A program made the position numbers and the translations under genes. From positions 1 through 64,000 of the forward strand of contig DATMEB010000135.1 of assembly GCA_035557095.1 (NCBI GenBank): a stretch of DNA of 64,000 nt, given 5' to 3'. The notes under the pieces are model-generated. The model had not been told where the DNA came from. It did not search any database and saw only the letters and a program-made list of their open reading frames with translations. This document shows, in pieces, positions 63,970 through 64,000 of the stretch (position 1 is its first letter; each line of letters begins with the position of its first letter). The DNA is from JALZDI01 sp035557095. GTDB lineage: Bacteria; Actinomycetota; Actinomycetes; Propionibacteriales; Nocardioidaceae.

Positions 63970-64000
63970 GCCACGATGATCACACGCGGCCCGCTCTCCC

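Overview
The window is a 64 kb stretch of very GC-rich chromosome from an actinobacterium. Gene order (RNase E/G, rplU, rpmA, obgE, proB, proA, nadD, rsfS, phosphoglycerate mutase-like gene, tRNA-Ala; later leuS, degV, comEA, comEC, holA, rpsT, lepA, hemW), frequent GTG/TTG starts, an F420-type luciferase-like oxidoreductase and several apparently leaderless promoters all fit Actinobacteria. Propionibacteriales/Nocardioidaceae is my best guess, but that is inference. Coding density is high and no stretch of more than 300 bases lacks a gene. There is no rRNA operon, CRISPR array or prophage.

Layout. 0-4.1 kb: small membrane protein, alpha/beta hydrolase, LLM oxidoreductase, DUF488 protein, MFS exporter. 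4.2-11.7 kb: housekeeping run (DUF2344 protein, RNase E/G, L21, L27, ObgE, ProB). 12.18-14.44 kb: an ISL3-type transposition unit that still has both terminal inverted repeats and a near-perfect 8-bp target duplication; its transposase is broken and it carries two passenger genes (dihydrofolate-reductase-fold protein and AraC regulator). 14.5-19 kb: Kelch lipoprotein, ProA, NadD, RsfS, phosphatase, tRNA-Ala(GGC). 19.2-43.2 kb: a block of regulator, redox, respiration and stress genes lying between tRNA-Ala and leuS: a MalT-type LuxR regulator, GH15 glycosidase, PH/SHOCT/DUF6325/RDD proteins, NDH-2, GMC oxidoreductase, glucose-6-phosphate dehydrogenase, cytochrome bd with its CydDC exporter, two DUF7144 membrane paralogues and a Trk/Ktr potassium system. 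43.2-59.6 kb: leuS with a leader-peptide attenuator, then DegV, competence genes, HolA, S20, LepA, MOSC, acyl-CoA ligase, HemW. 59.6-64 kb: DUF3097, an ArsR-MFS operon with a large palindromic operator, a degenerate endonuclease V and a metallo-hydrolase.

The strongest new signal is a repeated dyad, TCAYCC-N5-GGRTGA, found at six intergenic places, all inside the 19-43 kb block and all upstream of its genes (DUF7144 x2, GH15, DUF6325 and its divergent neighbour, GMC/zwf, cydAB). The half-site GGATGA equals the core of the E. coli MalT box, and the block begins with a MalT-type regulator gene. I infer a compact regulon in which this regulator switches a set of redox, respiratory and carbohydrate genes together. 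Other points of interest are the passenger-carrying ISL3 element, the Leu-Leu-Leu leader before leuS, and an endonuclease V homologue lacking two of the catalytic carboxylates.
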